DNA of 43,029 bases from Bryobacterales bacterium (GTDB lineage: Bacteria > Acidobacteriota > Terriglobia > Bryobacterales > Bryobacteraceae), in NCBI GenBank assembly GCA_003136575.1, contig PLEX01000214.1, positions 1 to 43,029 of the forward strand. Reading direction: 5' to 3'. A program made the position numbers and the translations under genes. A model generated the notes under the pieces. That model searched no databases and had not been told where the DNA came from. It saw only the letters and a list, made by a program, of their open reading frames with translations. Positions 42,926 through 43,029 of this stretch are shown here, piece after piece. Each line of letters begins with the position of its first letter. Position 1 is the stretch's first letter.

Positions 42926-43029
42926 GTGGGAACCGCGGGCTTTGAATGGTTCGTGGCCGGACGCTATCTCCGCGCCAGACGGAAGGAAAAAGTGGTCTCC
43001 GTCGTCACCGTCATTTCCGTGATCGGCGT
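42926..43029 (+). CDS. lolC: LolC/LolE-type lipoprotein-release permease, N-terminal fragment
   Basis: Only 34 codons lie in the window. They read FEWFVAGRYLRARRKEKVVSVVTVISVIG after a GTG start, the typical N-terminus and first membrane helix of LolC/LolE permeases that extract lipoproteins for sorting to the outer membrane. It lies three bases after lysS, as in several other genomes. LolC versus LolE cannot be decided. Confidence 0.72.
   Translation, partial: MGTAGFEWFVAGRYLRARRKEKVVSVVTVISVIG

Overview
The window is high-GC (roughly 60%) bacterial DNA that looks like a soil acidobacterium of the Solibacter/Bryobacter type. This rests on gene content and not on a marker-gene match: a TIGR03435-family protein (a paralogous family expanded in Solibacter), two ThuA-domain proteins with Gly/Arg-rich tracts, a TIGR02999-like ECF sigma factor paired with a TPR Ser/Thr kinase, and a multihaem cytochrome fused to TPRs.

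Positions 1-8940 are a flagellar locus on the + strand: the 3' end of a flagellin gene, fliD, a small unknown gene where fliS/fliT chaperones usually sit, then flgB-flgC-fliE-fliF-fliG-fliH-fliI-fliJ. These encode the rod, the MS ring, the switch and the export ATPase complex, with stop/start overlaps at several junctions. The block ends in a tRNA-Arg(TCT) gene that overlaps the fliJ stop codon. Two minus-strand genes follow, a zinc dehydrogenase and a secreted ThuA-like protein.

Positions 11772-17082 hold the most distinctive unit: four tightly packed + strand genes encoding an ECF sigma factor, a membrane-anchored Ser/Thr kinase with a TolB-like region and TPRs, a papain-like (C70/C39-like) cysteine peptidase with a repetitive Gly/Pro-rich N-terminus, and a 298-residue protein of unknown function with an Ala/Pro-rich linker. 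I do not know this combination as a described system. I propose it as a kinase-controlled sigma module with a peptidase effector. Upstream is a 640-bp gene-free region with a direct repeat just before the sigma gene.

Positions 17152-23598 are a minus-strand operon for a tripartite RND efflux pump (outer membrane factor, permease, adaptor), led by a RraA-family gene that overlaps the adaptor start. Positions 23600-25294 are a decay zone: a REP-like palindromic element and remnants of a short-chain dehydrogenase and a GNAT acetyltransferase.

From 25320 to 41312 the window is a mosaic of mostly single metabolic genes on both strands: an enolase-superfamily enzyme, a core MetE-like protein, DUF1697, a small membrane protein, a broken HigA antitoxin, TIGR03435, a fumarylacetoacetate hydrolase-family enzyme, three alpha/beta hydrolases, an M50-like membrane peptidase, an EF-hand/ThuA hybrid, a multihaem TPR cytochrome, a Uma2 protein, a frameshifted M19 dipeptidase and a GT2 glycosyltransferase. 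The window ends with lysS and the first codons of a LolC/LolE-type permease. No CRISPR array, rRNA, integrase or intact insertion sequence was seen.
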